Positions 1-9,446 of a stretch of 64,000 bases of DNA are shown one piece after another (position 1 is the first letter of the stretch; each line of letters opens with the position of its first letter). The translations under genes and the position numbers were made by a program. The stretch is from Maribacter spongiicola. GTDB lineage: Bacteria > Bacteroidota > Bacteroidia > Flavobacteriales > Flavobacteriaceae. Location: positions 62,001 through 126,000 of the forward strand of contig NZ_SOAY01000016.1 of assembly GCF_004364165.1 (NCBI RefSeq). The letters are read 5' to 3'. Below the pieces are notes generated by a model. The model was not told the origin of the DNA, searched no databases, and saw only the letters and a program-made list of their open reading frames with translations.

Positions 1-1618
1 ACTCATTATCTAAAATCTGAAATATGTTTGAATTGAAATTCTGATTACTCTGTGTAGTACCTAAGGTTAAATTAATATTGCTTTTGCTCCCCAACACCCT
101 ATAATAATCTACCTTGGCATCGACCTTATTGGTCACGACACTTTTTGCCTGATTGATATTATATACATCTTGATTTTCATCTACAGGGAAAATATCTACA
201 AAGGCAAATTCGTTACGTATTGCCTCATAAAAAGGATCTTCATCAGCGTATAAATATTGTGCCTCTACCGCAAATATGTTCTTTTCGTTTAACGTGTAAT
301 AGATATTTAAATTCTGGTTTACCGATAAAGGTTTCTGCTTTTTCACCTCATCAATTTGATCGGTAATGGAAGAAATGGAAAGTACGTTAACTTCCTCTCT
401 ATCATCCGATTGTTTTAAAAGTGCATCAAAATCTAACTGAAAATCTTCATTAGGTTTGTATTTGGCACTCAATTTTGCTAAACCTAAATGTACGGTTTGA
501 TCTGTATTGGTGGTGGTGCTTTCTATATCATTACTGGCAATATATGATGTGGTACCTTCAGATTTCATGAGCGTACCTGTGTATGAATAAATACCGAATC
601 CGCTTAAATCCAACCCTTCCATGGGTGCATAACTAAAATTAGCCGCCGCAAATTTAGTATCAATATCATTTGCCCTATTATTCTGTGCCGAAGAAAGCCC
701 TAATGCATCGGCACCTGTAGAAATGGAACTACCTCCCCTGGAATTCAAATTTCTGAATCCGCCTGTAAAGTTTCTATAATCGCTACGGGTAAAAGGCACT
801 TCACCTATATTATTTAAATCGGTGATGATATTAATACTGTATTTAGGACTGTAGTAAAATAACTTTGGGTGCGCTAAATACCTATCATCAGGACCGTAGC
901 CTGCCGTTAACTCACCAAACCAAAAATTCTTTTTCCCCTCTTTCAACTTTATATTTAAAGCCACATTGTCATCGTCATTTGTCAACCCTTTCATTTGAGA
1001 AACTTCATTGAAATTTCGCAACACCTCTACTTTACTTAAGGCATTCGCCGGAATATTCTCTACCGCCAACTTCGTATCGCCGTCAAAAAAATCTTTACCT
1101 TCTACCATGATCTTACTTACGGTCTTACCCTCTACTTCTATTTGACCGTCATCGTTTATCTCAATGCCCGGGAGGTTTTCTAACACATCTTTTAGTTTCT
1201 TTTCTGTGCCAGAAACAAAGGCATCTGTATCATAAACTATAGTATCTCCTTTGACAGAAACCGGCATTTCATAGGTAACATCTACCTCATCTAATTGTGC
1301 CGCTTGCTCTTGCATGACAATATCTTTAACGGCATCTTGCTCGCCGGCAGTAAATGTGAACGATTCTGGTTTAAAACCGAGGTAAGTCACTTTTACCGTA
1401 TACTGCTCCCCTGTTTTCAATTTCAATTTAAAGAGTCCCGCATGGTTGGTAATTCCGTAAGATTCTAAACCTTGTGTTGCAGTATTTATAGCAATAACGT
1501 TCGCCATATCTACACCAACGCCCAAGCTATCTTTAACGGTACCTGATAACGATATTTCTTGAGCCGAACCAATAGTTGCTACTAGCAGCAATAGGGCAAA
1601 AAGCACTTTATTTATCAT
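1..1618 (-). CDS. TonB-dependent outer-membrane receptor, truncated by window edge
   Basis: The reading frame opens at an ATG at 1618 and stays open to the window edge, giving the first 539 residues. Residues 1-20 are a signal peptide (MINKVLFALLLLVATIGSAQ). Next comes a carboxypeptidase-regulatory-like beta-sandwich (about 23-105, ending in ..QAAQLDEVDVTYE), a plug domain (about 110-220, with DTIVYDTDAFVSGTEKKLKDVL and LPGIEINDDG) and the start of a beta-barrel. Receptors of this shape, with a short plug and an outer_membrane_beta-barrel type C-terminus, occur widely in flavobacteria beside GLPGLI proteins. It lies 39 bp downstream of a GLPGLI gene on the same strand, so the two are probably co-transcribed. 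The substrate is unknown. The C-terminal barrel lies outside the window. Confidence 0.88.
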   Translation of the reverse strand, partial: MINKVLFALLLLVATIGSAQEISLSGTVKDSLGVGVDMANVIAINTATQGLESYGITNHAGLFKLKLKTGEQYTVKVTYLGFKPESFTFTAGEQDAVKDIVMQEQAAQLDEVDVTYEMPVSVKGDTIVYDTDAFVSGTEKKLKDVLENLPGIEINDDGQIEVEGKTVSKIMVEGKDFFDGDTKLAVENIPANALSKVEVLRNFNEVSQMKGLTNDDDNVALNIKLKEGKKNFWFGELTAGYGPDDRYLAHPKLFYYSPKYSINIITDLNNIGEVPFTRSDYRNFTGGFRNLNSRGGSSISTGADALGLSSAQNNRANDIDTKFAAANFSYAPMEGLDLSGFGIYSYTGTLMKSEGTTSYIASNDIESTTTNTDQTVHLGLAKLSAKYKPNEDFQLDFDALLKQSDDREEVNVLSISSITDQIDEVKKQKPLSVNQNLNIYYTLNEKNIFAVEAQYLYADEDPFYEAIRNEFAFVDIFPVDENQDVYNINQAKSVVTNKVDAKVDYYRVLGSKSNINLTLGTTQSNQNFNSNIFQILDNE

Positions 1619-1657
1619 GTGATTGCTATAAAAAAGAATGAATTATGAAAAAGTATT

Positions 1658-2515
1658 TTAGTTTGGTCTACCGCCACCACGACCGCCACGGTTTCTAAAA
1701 TTCTCACGCATTTCTTTCATCTTCTCTCGAGAGATTTCATCATATTCTGCCTGCGTTACTTTCTTGCCTTTACTTGGCGCTTTTATTTCAATTTTCTCTG
1801 AAGGGTTCATCGTAATTTCAGAGCAAACAATAGTTGTAACATCATCGTTTACGGCGAGTATTAAACCCGGAAGACCCCAATATAATCCTGGACCTTGATT
1901 AATAGGCACTTCAGGAGTATACCATGCCACAATTTCCACTTCTTTTATCGTAAATTCTTCTTCTTTATTCTCCTCCTCTTTATTTTCTTCACCCCTACCT
2001 GGTCTTCTGAAAATAGCGCTCATATTTGGTCTTTTGATAGTCTTTGTAGCTGTTGCCTTAAAAGCAGTATAACTACCTATTTTCTTAGATTCGCTGCCCA
2101 TTTTCCAATCTAAGGCTTCTAATTCATCATCGATCAAGAAAATTTTACCCAGTAATTCATTCTTTATCAAATACCGCTGATCTTTAATATTCTTATATAA
2201 ATCTCCATCAGTACCAGCCATAGCACCAAAGCGCGGACCACGACCGCCACCTCCTTCACCTGGTTGTTCCAGTTTTTCTTCCTCTTTATAAAAAGATGCT
2301 GTTTTATCAAAAGTGAGCACAAAAGTTTTTTCATTCGCCTTTTTCATACGCTCCATCATAGATTTCTTTCGGTCTTCTGGTATATTTCTATTACCAAAAT
2401 CGAAATTTACCTGCGTTTTACTCTGATAAACTGCATTACCTTGAAAATCTTGTGCTTGCGCGGTAACACCTATAAAAACAATTGCATATGCTATAAACCA
2501 ATTAAATCTTTTCAT
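1658..2515 (-). CDS. GLPGLI family periplasmic protein
   Basis: A 285-residue protein with an N-terminal signal peptide (residues 1-21, ending VTAQA). The family-defining GLPGLI motif is present exactly at about residues 211-216 (PGLYWGLPGLILAV). The function of the family is unknown; members are restricted to Bacteroidota and commonly sit beside outer-membrane receptors, as here, where the truncated TonB-dependent receptor follows on the same strand. Two low-complexity stretches are unusual: a Gly/Arg-rich insert (EQPGEGGGGRGPRFGAMAG, about 81-99) and a Gly/Arg-rich tail (NRGGRGGGRPN), plus a short NKEEE repeat near residue 180. The family call is firm; the biochemical role is not known. Confidence 0.9.
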   Translation of the reverse strand: MKRFNWFIAYAIVFIGVTAQAQDFQGNAVYQSKTQVNFDFGNRNIPEDRKKSMMERMKKANEKTFVLTFDKTASFYKEEEKLEQPGEGGGGRGPRFGAMAGTDGDLYKNIKDQRYLIKNELLGKIFLIDDELEALDWKMGSESKKIGSYTAFKATATKTIKRPNMSAIFRRPGRGEENKEEENKEEEFTIKEVEIVAWYTPEVPINQGPGLYWGLPGLILAVNDDVTTIVCSEITMNPSEKIEIKAPSKGKKVTQAEYDEISREKMKEMRENFRNRGGRGGGRPN

Positions 2516-2659
2516 TTTCTAAAATTAAATATAGAAGTATGACATTATTTTTCGCTTTTGGTTTAATCGATATCTGTTAATAAATGAATTCAGGTAATTA
2601 TTTTTATACCATACAACAAATATGTTTTTACTTCCTGTAGTTATCTTGTATCTTGTACC

Positions 2660-2678
2660 ATCAGAATCTTATTCTGAT
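2660..2678. promoter_or_regulatory. inverted repeat upstream of deoxynucleoside kinase
   Basis: Perfect 8-bp arms ATCAGAAT and ATTCTGAT are separated by CTT, 32 bp before the kinase start codon. It could be a regulator site or a leader hairpin. No T-tract follows, so it is not a terminator. Confidence 0.35.
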
Positions 2679-2710
2679 ATAAGAACACAACCATTAATCA
2701 ATTTAATTCT

Positions 2711-3325
2711 ATGCACATAGCAGTTGCCGGAAATATCGGTGCCGGAAAAACAACCCTAACTAGATTACTATCAAAACATTATAAATGGGAACCTCATTAT
2801 GAAGATGTTGTTGAGAACCCATATTTAGATGATTTTTACAATCAGATGGAACGCTGGAGTTTTAACCTTCAGATATACTTTTTAAATAGTAGATACCGCC
2901 AAATTTTACAGATTAAAGAAAGCGGAAAAGAAATTATACAGGACAGAACCATTTATGAGGATGCGCATATTTTTGCACCTAACCTTCATGCGATGGGTTT
3001 AATGACCAATCGTGATTTTCAGAATTACTCTAGTTTATTCGACCTAATGGAAAGCTTGGTGCAACCGCCTGATCTTCTAATATACTTACGTAGCTCTATA
3101 CCTAATCTGGTAAAACAGATTCACAAAAGAGGTAGAGAATATGAAAACACGATTTCTATTGACTATTTAAGTCGATTGAACGAACGTTACGAAGCTTGGA
3201 TTCATGGATATGAAAAAGGAAACTTATTGATCATCGATGTTGATGATTTAGATTTTGTTGACAACCCTGAAGATTTAGGTAGCATACTTAATAAGATTGA
3301 TGCTCAAATTAACGGTCTATTTTAA
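2711..3325 (+). CDS. deoxynucleoside kinase
   Basis: A 204-residue P-loop kinase that phosphorylates deoxynucleosides (dG/dA/dC type) for salvage. The Walker A motif GNIGAGKT is at residues 7-14. The dNK-type DRT motif lies in QDRTIYEDAHIFA (about 77-89), and the lid region carries an Arg-rich KRGREYE (about 139-145). Length and motif order match the bacterial dNK family (dAK/dGK of Gram-positives and Bacteroidota). It starts a plus-strand run with pabB and pabC (26 bp to pabB). Which nucleoside is preferred cannot be told from sequence. Cytidine deaminase, a CNT nucleoside carrier and thymidylate synthase elsewhere in the window make a coherent nucleoside salvage set. Confidence 0.92.
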   Translation: MHIAVAGNIGAGKTTLTRLLSKHYKWEPHYEDVVENPYLDDFYNQMERWSFNLQIYFLNSRYRQILQIKESGKEIIQDRTIYEDAHIFAPNLHAMGLMTNRDFQNYSSLFDLMESLVQPPDLLIYLRSSIPNLVKQIHKRGREYENTISIDYLSRLNERYEAWIHGYEKGNLLIIDVDDLDFVDNPEDLGSILNKIDAQINGLF

Positions 3326-3351
3326 GTTCACTTTCGAAAAGCCCGAAACCA

Positions 3352-4326
3352 TTGGAAAATTTTGAAAAAAAAGTTACCCACTTTCTTCAAGATGGAATTC
3401 CTTTTTTATTTATAATCGATTTTAAAAAATCGGTTAAACAGGTATTTACATATGAAGAAGCTGCCAAAGAAAACATCTTCTTTTCTATTAAAGATAATAG
3501 AAACCACCAAACACTTGCCCACACAAAGCTTGAAGGTGTAAATTTTGACCTAAAACCAACCTTGGTTTCTAAAGAAATTTATGAGAAAGCCTTTAACACC
3601 GTTAAACAAGAACTAAATAATGGCAATAGCTTTTTGCTAAATCTTACATTCCCTACTGCTCTTAACACAGTGATAGGTTTAAATGAGATTTATCATAAAG
3701 CTCATGCGCCATACAAGCTTTTATACAAAGATAAATTCGTTATTTTTTCTCCCGAATGCTATTTAAAAATCAAGAATGGGAAAATTTTCTCATACCCTAT
3801 GAAAGGTACGATAAATAGCGACATACCGAATGCACAAGAATTATTGCTTTCCAACAAAAAAGAACTGTACGAGCATAATACTATTGTAGACCTTATACGC
3901 AACGACCTTTCTATGATTGCCAAAAAAGTAAGGGTAAATAAATTTAGATTCGTAGATAAAATTAAAAAAGGAAATCAAGAACTATTACAGACCAGTACTG
4001 AAATTCAAGGCGAATTACCTGAGAATTGGAAAGATAACTTTGCCTCTTTATTACTAAAAACACTACCGGCAGGATCCATAAGCGGAGCGCCTAAAGAGAA
4101 AACTTTAGAAATTATTTCTAAAGCGGAAATCGCACCACGTGGTTTCTATACCGGAATCTTCGGAGTCTTCGACGGAAAGCAAATCGATAGCGCTGTAAGC
4201 ATTCGATTTATAGAAAAAATGAACGATAAACTTGTTTACAAAAGTGGCGGTGGCATTACTCATTTGAGCGAGATGGAAGAAGAATACCAAGAACTTTTAG
4301 AAAAAATATATGTACCTATTATTTGA
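3352..4326 (+). CDS. pabB: aminodeoxychorismate synthase component I
   Basis: A 324-residue chorismate-binding enzyme that, with a glutamine amidotransferase (PabA, not in the window), makes 4-amino-4-deoxychorismate for folate. The family signatures are LIRNDLSMIA (about 182-191), LPAGSISGAPKEKTLEII (about 239-256) and the C-terminal YKSGGGIT. The start is a TTG at 3352; there is no in-frame ATG before the conserved region begins, so the non-ATG start is the best choice. The short length (no N-terminal anthranilate-synthase-like domain) is usual for Bacteroidota PabB. The gene overlaps pabC by 17 bp, indicating translational coupling. Anthranilate or isochorismate synthase is less likely because pabC follows. 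Confidence 0.9.
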   Translation: MENFEKKVTHFLQDGIPFLFIIDFKKSVKQVFTYEEAAKENIFFSIKDNRNHQTLAHTKLEGVNFDLKPTLVSKEIYEKAFNTVKQELNNGNSFLLNLTFPTALNTVIGLNEIYHKAHAPYKLLYKDKFVIFSPECYLKIKNGKIFSYPMKGTINSDIPNAQELLLSNKKELYEHNTIVDLIRNDLSMIAKKVRVNKFRFVDKIKKGNQELLQTSTEIQGELPENWKDNFASLLLKTLPAGSISGAPKEKTLEIISKAEIAPRGFYTGIFGVFDGKQIDSAVSIRFIEKMNDKLVYKSGGGITHLSEMEEEYQELLEKIYVPII

Positions 4327-4912
4327 ATCCGTTTGCATTGAAAATAGCCAAATTAAGAATGTAGCATACCATGAGGCTAGATTCCATAGATCTTATATGC
4401 AGCAGTATAAAACCCACCCAACTTATACATTGTTTGACGGCATTCATCTAACAAATTTAGACGACAACTTAAAATATAAGTTGCGCATAGGTTACAAACA
4501 AAATGGTACTCGCTACTCTATTTCTGAATATAAAAATAGCATAGCTACCTCACTAAAGTTGGTAAGTGACGACACCATTTCTTACGCCTTAAAAAAGAAC
4601 AATCGCAAAAAGTTAAATGCACTTTTTTTACAAAGAGGCGAGGCCGATGATGTTTTGATTATTAAAAACGGACTAGTTACAGACGCATCTTACTCAAATA
4701 TACTTTTCTTTGACGGCAAACAAATAGTAACTCCTTCTACTCCCCTGCTTGAAGGTACTTGCAGAGCTAGACTTTTAGATGAAAATAGTATTGTCGAGAA
4801 ATCTATTTCGGTAGATGAACTGCAAAATTTTGAAAGTTTTCAGTTGGTCAATGCACTCAATGACTTTGATGAAAGCAGATGGATTTCCATTCAAAACATT
4901 AAGAAGGACTAA
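4310..4912 (+). CDS. pabC: aminotransferase class IV, probable 4-amino-4-deoxychorismate lyase
   Basis: A 200-residue PLP fold-type IV enzyme expected to release 4-aminobenzoate and pyruvate from aminodeoxychorismate. The core RGEADDVLIIKNGLVTDASYSNILFF (about 109-134) and PSTPLLEGTCRARLL (about 143-157) are typical of the class IV family; the candidate PLP lysine lies in the KKNNRKKLN segment near residue 100. The protein is shorter than E. coli PabC (about 269 residues), which is common in flavobacteria. Its start codon lies inside the end of pabB, which strongly supports the folate role over a branched-chain or D-amino-acid aminotransferase. Confidence 0.87.
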   Translation: MYLLFESVCIENSQIKNVAYHEARFHRSYMQQYKTHPTYTLFDGIHLTNLDDNLKYKLRIGYKQNGTRYSISEYKNSIATSLKLVSDDTISYALKKNNRKKLNALFLQRGEADDVLIIKNGLVTDASYSNILFFDGKQIVTPSTPLLEGTCRARLLDENSIVEKSISVDELQNFESFQLVNALNDFDESRWISIQNIKKD

Positions 4913-4915
4913 AGC

Positions 4916-5923
4916 TTAAATGAATCCGTTTTTCTTGGCGTGGTCTATAGCTTCTGCTGTTTTATTGACCATTAAAAAGGGAATATCCTTAAAATCTACA
5001 AATAGATTTTCTATTCTCTTCATTCGTTTTGAGTGATTTACACTTCGTAAATAAATAGCTTTTATTCTACCAGGAAAAAGTGTGGAAATCTCCTGATAAA
5101 TATCCCCATCTTTTTCACCACTATCGCCGATTAGTATAAATTTCAAATCTGGATAGGATTTTAATAAGTTCGATATCTCTTTTTGCTTCTGCGGCTTCTC
5201 ATCACTTTTCTTCCTCATTTTAAAGCTCGCCATACTACGCAATAGAATAGGACCTTTAGGGAAATTATTGGTTTTTAAGAAAAGCTCAAGATACCTGTAT
5301 AAATTCCACGGACTATGACTTACATAAAATATTGGATTTGCTTCATTACCCGTTTTCCCTTGGTGTAGTTTTGTGTAAAAATCTGAAGTCCCTTCCAATT
5401 GTAATCGCTTGGTCGCACGTTTGAACATGGTATTCAAAATCACTTTCCATTTAAGCGAAGATACAACGCCAGTATGCAGAATAGTATCATCAATATCGCT
5501 GATAACCCCAAACTTGGCATTTTCACTAGGTATCAACATCTCACCCGGAAAACGGTTCTGCAAAATTATCTCTCGTTTCAGATTGGAATTTGTAAACGAT
5601 AACTCGAACGTAACCCAACCTTCTTCATTTGCTAATTTTTGGAGTCCCGCAATATTCTCATCAATTAGATAATATCCGTCTTCATCTGTAGCGCCATTAA
5701 CCGTGTCTCCATTGGAGAAGGTAATTTTTAAAGGAGCATTTTTAATTTCATCCGTTTCAAAACGCTTCCAGGTATTCTTCATCAGATTAAAAATACCTTT
5801 CTGATCTAAATCGATATTTTCATCTTCAATAGCTCTACCCCTAACATACAGGCGACTATTGCTACCGTATGACTGAAAGTTGATGATTTGAAGTTTATCT
5901 TTCTTAAAAATACCCATGGGCAT
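4916..5923 (-). CDS. App1/DUF2183 family phosphatase
   Basis: This protein resembles yeast App1 phosphatidate phosphatase. The C-terminal half carries a HAD-like DxDxT motif in GVISDIDDTILHTGV (roughly residues 138-152), followed by SHSPWNLY and LRSMASFKMRKK, which are typical of DUF2183. The N-terminal part (about 20-125) is a beta-rich domain resembling a transthyretin-like fold. The longest frame begins with TTG at 5944; the ATG at 5923 (MPMGIFKKDK) is preferred and gives 335 residues. No signal peptide is visible, so it is probably cytosolic or peripheral. It converges with pabC with 3 bp between stop codons. The lipid substrate is inferred from family only. Confidence 0.82.
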   Translation of the reverse strand: MPMGIFKKDKLQIINFQSYGSNSRLYVRGRAIEDENIDLDQKGIFNLMKNTWKRFETDEIKNAPLKITFSNGDTVNGATDEDGYYLIDENIAGLQKLANEEGWVTFELSFTNSNLKREIILQNRFPGEMLIPSENAKFGVISDIDDTILHTGVVSSLKWKVILNTMFKRATKRLQLEGTSDFYTKLHQGKTGNEANPIFYVSHSPWNLYRYLELFLKTNNFPKGPILLRSMASFKMRKKSDEKPQKQKEISNLLKSYPDLKFILIGDSGEKDGDIYQEISTLFPGRIKAIYLRSVNHSKRMKRIENLFVDFKDIPFLMVNKTAEAIDHAKKNGFI

Positions 5924-6150
5924 AAAATTACGGTCTTTCAGCAACCTTTAAAATTTTTATTTCAATAATTATTGATTTTATCATTCTAAAATATCCTTTA
6001 CTAATGTAGATAAAAAATAAAAGTGCTTTCACTCACCCAAAAGCAGCGTTAACTCATTACTCGTTTCACAGCCCTTAGGTTTGCCATAGTTTTAGACAAG
6101 CAAAAAAATAATAACCCTACTTGTTTATACAAGTCTAAAATTCAAATATT

Positions 6151-6855
6151 ATGAGACCAAAAAAGAATCCACAGAATGACCTGAACAAAAAGAGCGGAAT
6201 GTTCTTTGTAATCGGACTACTATTAGTATTAGGTATGGTGTACACTGCCTTAGAATGGAAATCATTTGACCCCATCTATGATATTGATGTAGCCATGAAC
6301 GATATTGACCCCTCTATTGAAGAAGAGCCTACTGTTTTTCAATTAGAAGTAACTCCACCACCAAAACCACCAGTTCTACCAACTGAGATAGAAATTATTG
6401 AAGATGATGACCCTATTGAAGAAACTGAAGTTATCGCCATCGAAGTAAATACGGAAACCGAGGTTGTAGATCCCTCAGATTTTGAAGTAGTAGATGTACC
6501 TGTTGAAGTCGATGTAATTTGGACAACTATAGAAGAAGTACCAATTTTTCCAGGTTGTGAAAATGAAAAAGATAAAAGAGCTTGTTTTAATGACATGATG
6601 CAAAAGCATATTCGTAAAAACTTTCGTTACCCAGAACTAGCACAAGAAATGAATATTCAAGGTAGAGTGAACACTCAATTTATGATAAATAATGATGGCA
6701 CTATTGGTGCTATTCTGAAAAGAGGTCCGCATGATGTACTAGAAAAAGAAGCGGTAAGAATTTTGTCTAAACTGCCAAAAATGACTCCTGGAAAACAAAG
6801 AGGTGCTGCTGTAAAAGTTTCTTTTGCAATTCCAATCACATTCAAACTACAATAG
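6151..6855 (+). CDS. tonB: energy transducer TonB
   Basis: A 234-residue TonB-type protein. A single N-terminal membrane helix (about 17-35, FFVIGLLLVLGMVYTALEW) anchors it in the inner membrane. A Pro/Glu-rich periplasmic linker (PPPKPPVLP, about 70-78, then acidic repeats) spans the periplasm, and the TonB C-terminal domain (about 135-234) ends in SFAIPITFKLQ. It would couple proton-motive force to TonB-dependent receptors. The C-terminal domain is clearly homologous to that of the protein at 18706-19521. No exbB/exbD is adjacent; the window's ExbBD pair is at 55.7-56.8 kb with a different TonB. A shared terminator separates it from the convergent hppA. Confidence 0.92.
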   Translation: MRPKKNPQNDLNKKSGMFFVIGLLLVLGMVYTALEWKSFDPIYDIDVAMNDIDPSIEEEPTVFQLEVTPPPKPPVLPTEIEIIEDDDPIEETEVIAIEVNTETEVVDPSDFEVVDVPVEVDVIWTTIEEVPIFPGCENEKDKRACFNDMMQKHIRKNFRYPELAQEMNIQGRVNTQFMINNDGTIGAILKRGPHDVLEKEAVRILSKLPKMTPGKQRGAAVKVSFAIPITFKLQ

Positions 6856-6863
6856 TTACAAAA

Positions 6864-6897
6864 CAAAAAACCCTCAGCTAAGCTGAGGGTTTTTTTA
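6864..6897. terminator. bidirectional rho-independent terminator
   Basis: A GC-rich perfect stem (CCCTCAGC / GCTGAGGG) is flanked by an A-tract on the left and T7 on the right, so it can end both tonB (+) and hppA (-) transcripts. Confidence 0.93.
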
Positions 6898-6916
6898 TAT
6901 TCTAAATGTGAAATTA

Positions 6917-9340
6917 CTATTTATTAATCTCCACTTTTTCTATAGTAATTTCTGTAGCGGTTCCTTTCTTGGCAATTGTTGCATTTTCAAATGCTTGCAA
7001 TTGCGCTTCAACCTCTGCTTTTGTACCATTATAAACTGCTTCTTCAGTAATAGATTCACCATTTACCGTAGTAGAATAAGTAACAATAGCTTCCGCCAAA
7101 TCAGCACTTTCTACATTCATTTCTATAGTAACCTCTTTCGTATCATTTAACGATGCAACACCTTCTTCTGCATGACCGCCTAATATTGGTGCAATTACCA
7201 AACCTATTAAGCAAGTCAATTTAATTAAGATGTTCATTGAAGGACCTGAAGTATCTTTAAAAGGATCACCAACAGTATCACCAGTTACGGCTGCCTTATG
7301 AGCTTCTGAACCTTTGTACGTCATTTCACCATTGATCTCAACACCTGCTTCAAATGATTTCTTGGCATTATCCCAAGCACCACCAGCGTTGTTTTGAAAA
7401 ATTGCCCATAATACACCAGATACGGTAACACCAGCCATATAACCACCTAACATTTCTGCAATTGCCAATTTGTTCATTCCGAATAACATAGGAACGAATG
7501 CAATGACCAACGGAAAACCGATAGTTAATAAACCAGGTAACATCATTTCTTTCAAAGAAGCTTGCGTAGAAATAGCTACACACTTATCATATTCAGGCTT
7601 ACCGGTACCTTCCATAATACCAGGTATTTCTTTAAACTGACGTCTAACTTCCTGTACCATTTCCATCGCTGCTTTACCAACAGCATTCATTGCCAGTGCA
7701 GAGAATACCACTGGTACCATGCCACCTACAAAAAGCATTGCCAATACCGGAGCTTTAAAAATATTTATACCATCAATACCCGTAAAAGTTACATAGGCTG
7801 CAAATAATGCCAACGAGGTTAATGCTGCAGAAGCAATAGCAAAACCTTTACCTGTAGCCGCAGTCGTGTTACCTACAGAATCTAATATATCTGTTCTTTC
7901 TCTTACGATTGGTTCTTGCTCACTCATTTCAGCAATACCACCTGCGTTATCAGATATTGGGCCAAAGGCATCAATCGCCAATTGCATAGCCGTAGTTGCC
8001 ATCATTGCAGAGGCAGCCAAAGCAACACCGTAAAAACCTGCAAATGCATAAGATGCCCAAATAGCGCCCGCGAACAATAAAACTGACGGGAATGTAGAAA
8101 TCATACCCGTTGCCAATCCTGCGATAATATTCGTACCTGCACCTGTTGAAGATTGCTGTACAATTTTTAAGATCGGAGACTTCCCTAATCCGGTATAATA
8201 TTCTGTTACTGAACTAATAACTGCACCTACTACTAAACCAACCAAAGTGGCATAGAATACACGCATTGAAGATATTTCTAAAAGTCCTTCACCAAAGAAT
8301 TCCATTTTCATGGTTTCTGGCAACATCCAAGTAACCAAGCCAAAACATGAGATCGCAACCAAAACAATTGATGTCCAGTTACCAATATTCAAAGCTCCCA
8401 TAACCTCAGCTTCTTTGGCATCGTTGCTTTTTATTTTCACCAACATGGTACCGATGATAGATATAATAATACCTGCACCCGCAATTGCCATTGGCAATAA
8501 TATTGGCCCGATACCACCAAAAGCATCAGAAATACTGCCACCCATATCTTTAATTACATAGTTACCCAAAACCATAGCTGCCAAAACTGTTGCTACATAC
8601 GAGCCAAATAAATCTGCCCCCATACCTGCAACGTCACCTACGTTATCACCAACATTATCGGCAATTGTAGCTGGGTTACGAGGGTCATCTTCCGGTATAC
8701 CAGCTTCTACCTTACCTACTAAATCTGCACCTACATCGGCTGCTTTGGTATAAATACCGCCACCTACACGAGCAAACAATGCAATGGACTCCGCTCCTAA
8801 AGAGAATCCTGCAAGGGTTTCTAAAACAATTGTCATATCCATAGTCGATGTCCAAACACCGCCCATGAAAAATTGAAAGAATGCTATAAAGAATATTGTA
8901 AGACCTAATACAGCCAAACCAGCAACACCAAGACCCATTACGGTACCGCCACCAAAAGAAATTTTCAATGCATTAGGCAAACTTGTACGTGCCGCCTGTG
9001 TAGTTCTTACATTGGTTTTGGTTGCTATTTTCATGCCTATATTACCTGCGTAAGCAGAAAATATAGCACCAAAAATAAATGCTATTACAATTAGCCAATG
9101 CGTTGTTGGCACTATAAAAGAAACTATTGCAAGTAAAACACTTACCACTACCACGAATATGGCCAAAAGCTTATATTCTGCACTTAGGAAGGCGAGGGCG
9201 CCCTCATAAATGTAATCTGATATTTCTTTCATTTTTCCATCTCCGGCATTTTGCTTTAATACCCAAGATCTTTTAATGCCCATATAAATTAGGCCTAGTA
9301 CTGCCATAAAAATTGGCATGTAAATCATCATTGACTCCAT
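6917..9340 (-). CDS. hppA: membrane-bound ion-translocating pyrophosphatase, K+-dependent type
   Basis: An 807-residue integral membrane PPase with about 16 helices that uses PPi hydrolysis to pump H+ or Na+. The catalytic block is at about 202-239 ([19 protein letters not shown], then [11 protein letters not shown]). The K+-site signature [12 protein letters not shown] near residue 490 has Ala where K+-independent enzymes have Lys, so K+ dependence is predicted; pumped ion (Na+ or H+) is not decided by this. After the last membrane helix (..LVIAPILGG, about residue 725) an extra tail of about 83 mostly acidic soluble residues runs to the C-terminus, beyond where most family members end. The soluble PPase gene is immediately upstream on the same strand. 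Confidence 0.95.
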   Translation of the reverse strand: MESMMIYMPIFMAVLGLIYMGIKRSWVLKQNAGDGKMKEISDYIYEGALAFLSAEYKLLAIFVVVVSVLLAIVSFIVPTTHWLIVIAFIFGAIFSAYAGNIGMKIATKTNVRTTQAARTSLPNALKISFGGGTVMGLGVAGLAVLGLTIFFIAFFQFFMGGVWTSTMDMTIVLETLAGFSLGAESIALFARVGGGIYTKAADVGADLVGKVEAGIPEDDPRNPATIADNVGDNVGDVAGMGADLFGSYVATVLAAMVLGNYVIKDMGGSISDAFGGIGPILLPMAIAGAGIIISIIGTMLVKIKSNDAKEAEVMGALNIGNWTSIVLVAISCFGLVTWMLPETMKMEFFGEGLLEISSMRVFYATLVGLVVGAVISSVTEYYTGLGKSPILKIVQQSSTGAGTNIIAGLATGMISTFPSVLLFAGAIWASYAFAGFYGVALAASAMMATTAMQLAIDAFGPISDNAGGIAEMSEQEPIVRERTDILDSVGNTTAATGKGFAIASAALTSLALFAAYVTFTGIDGINIFKAPVLAMLFVGGMVPVVFSALAMNAVGKAAMEMVQEVRRQFKEIPGIMEGTGKPEYDKCVAISTQASLKEMMLPGLLTIGFPLVIAFVPMLFGMNKLAIAEMLGGYMAGVTVSGVLWAIFQNNAGGAWDNAKKSFEAGVEINGEMTYKGSEAHKAAVTGDTVGDPFKDTSGPSMNILIKLTCLIGLVIAPILGGHAEEGVASLNDTKEVTIEMNVESADLAEAIVTYSTTVNGESITEEAVYNGTKAEVEAQLQAFENATIAKKGTATEITIEKVEINK

Positions 9341-9390
9341 TTAATCTATTTGTTAGTTGTTAGTTCGACTAATGTAGTAAATTAGAATAG

Positions 9391-9430
9391 AATAAAAAAA
9401 GCCACTTTTTATTAAAAAAAGTGGCTTTTA
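9391..9430 (-). terminator. rho-independent terminator after ppa
   Basis: Stem AAGCCACTTTTT / AAAAAAAGTGGCTT with an A-tract on its low-coordinate side, which is a U-tract for the minus-strand transcript. It lies between ppa and hppA, so the two PPase genes are probably separate transcripts. Confidence 0.85.
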
Positions 9431-9446
9431 TAAAGTAAAATATTAT

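Noticed and set aside
304-336. TGGTTTACCG close to the GntR-type operator in the TonB-dependent receptor gene
   Set aside because: It is inside coding sequence, mismatched at the last base and far from any alginate gene.
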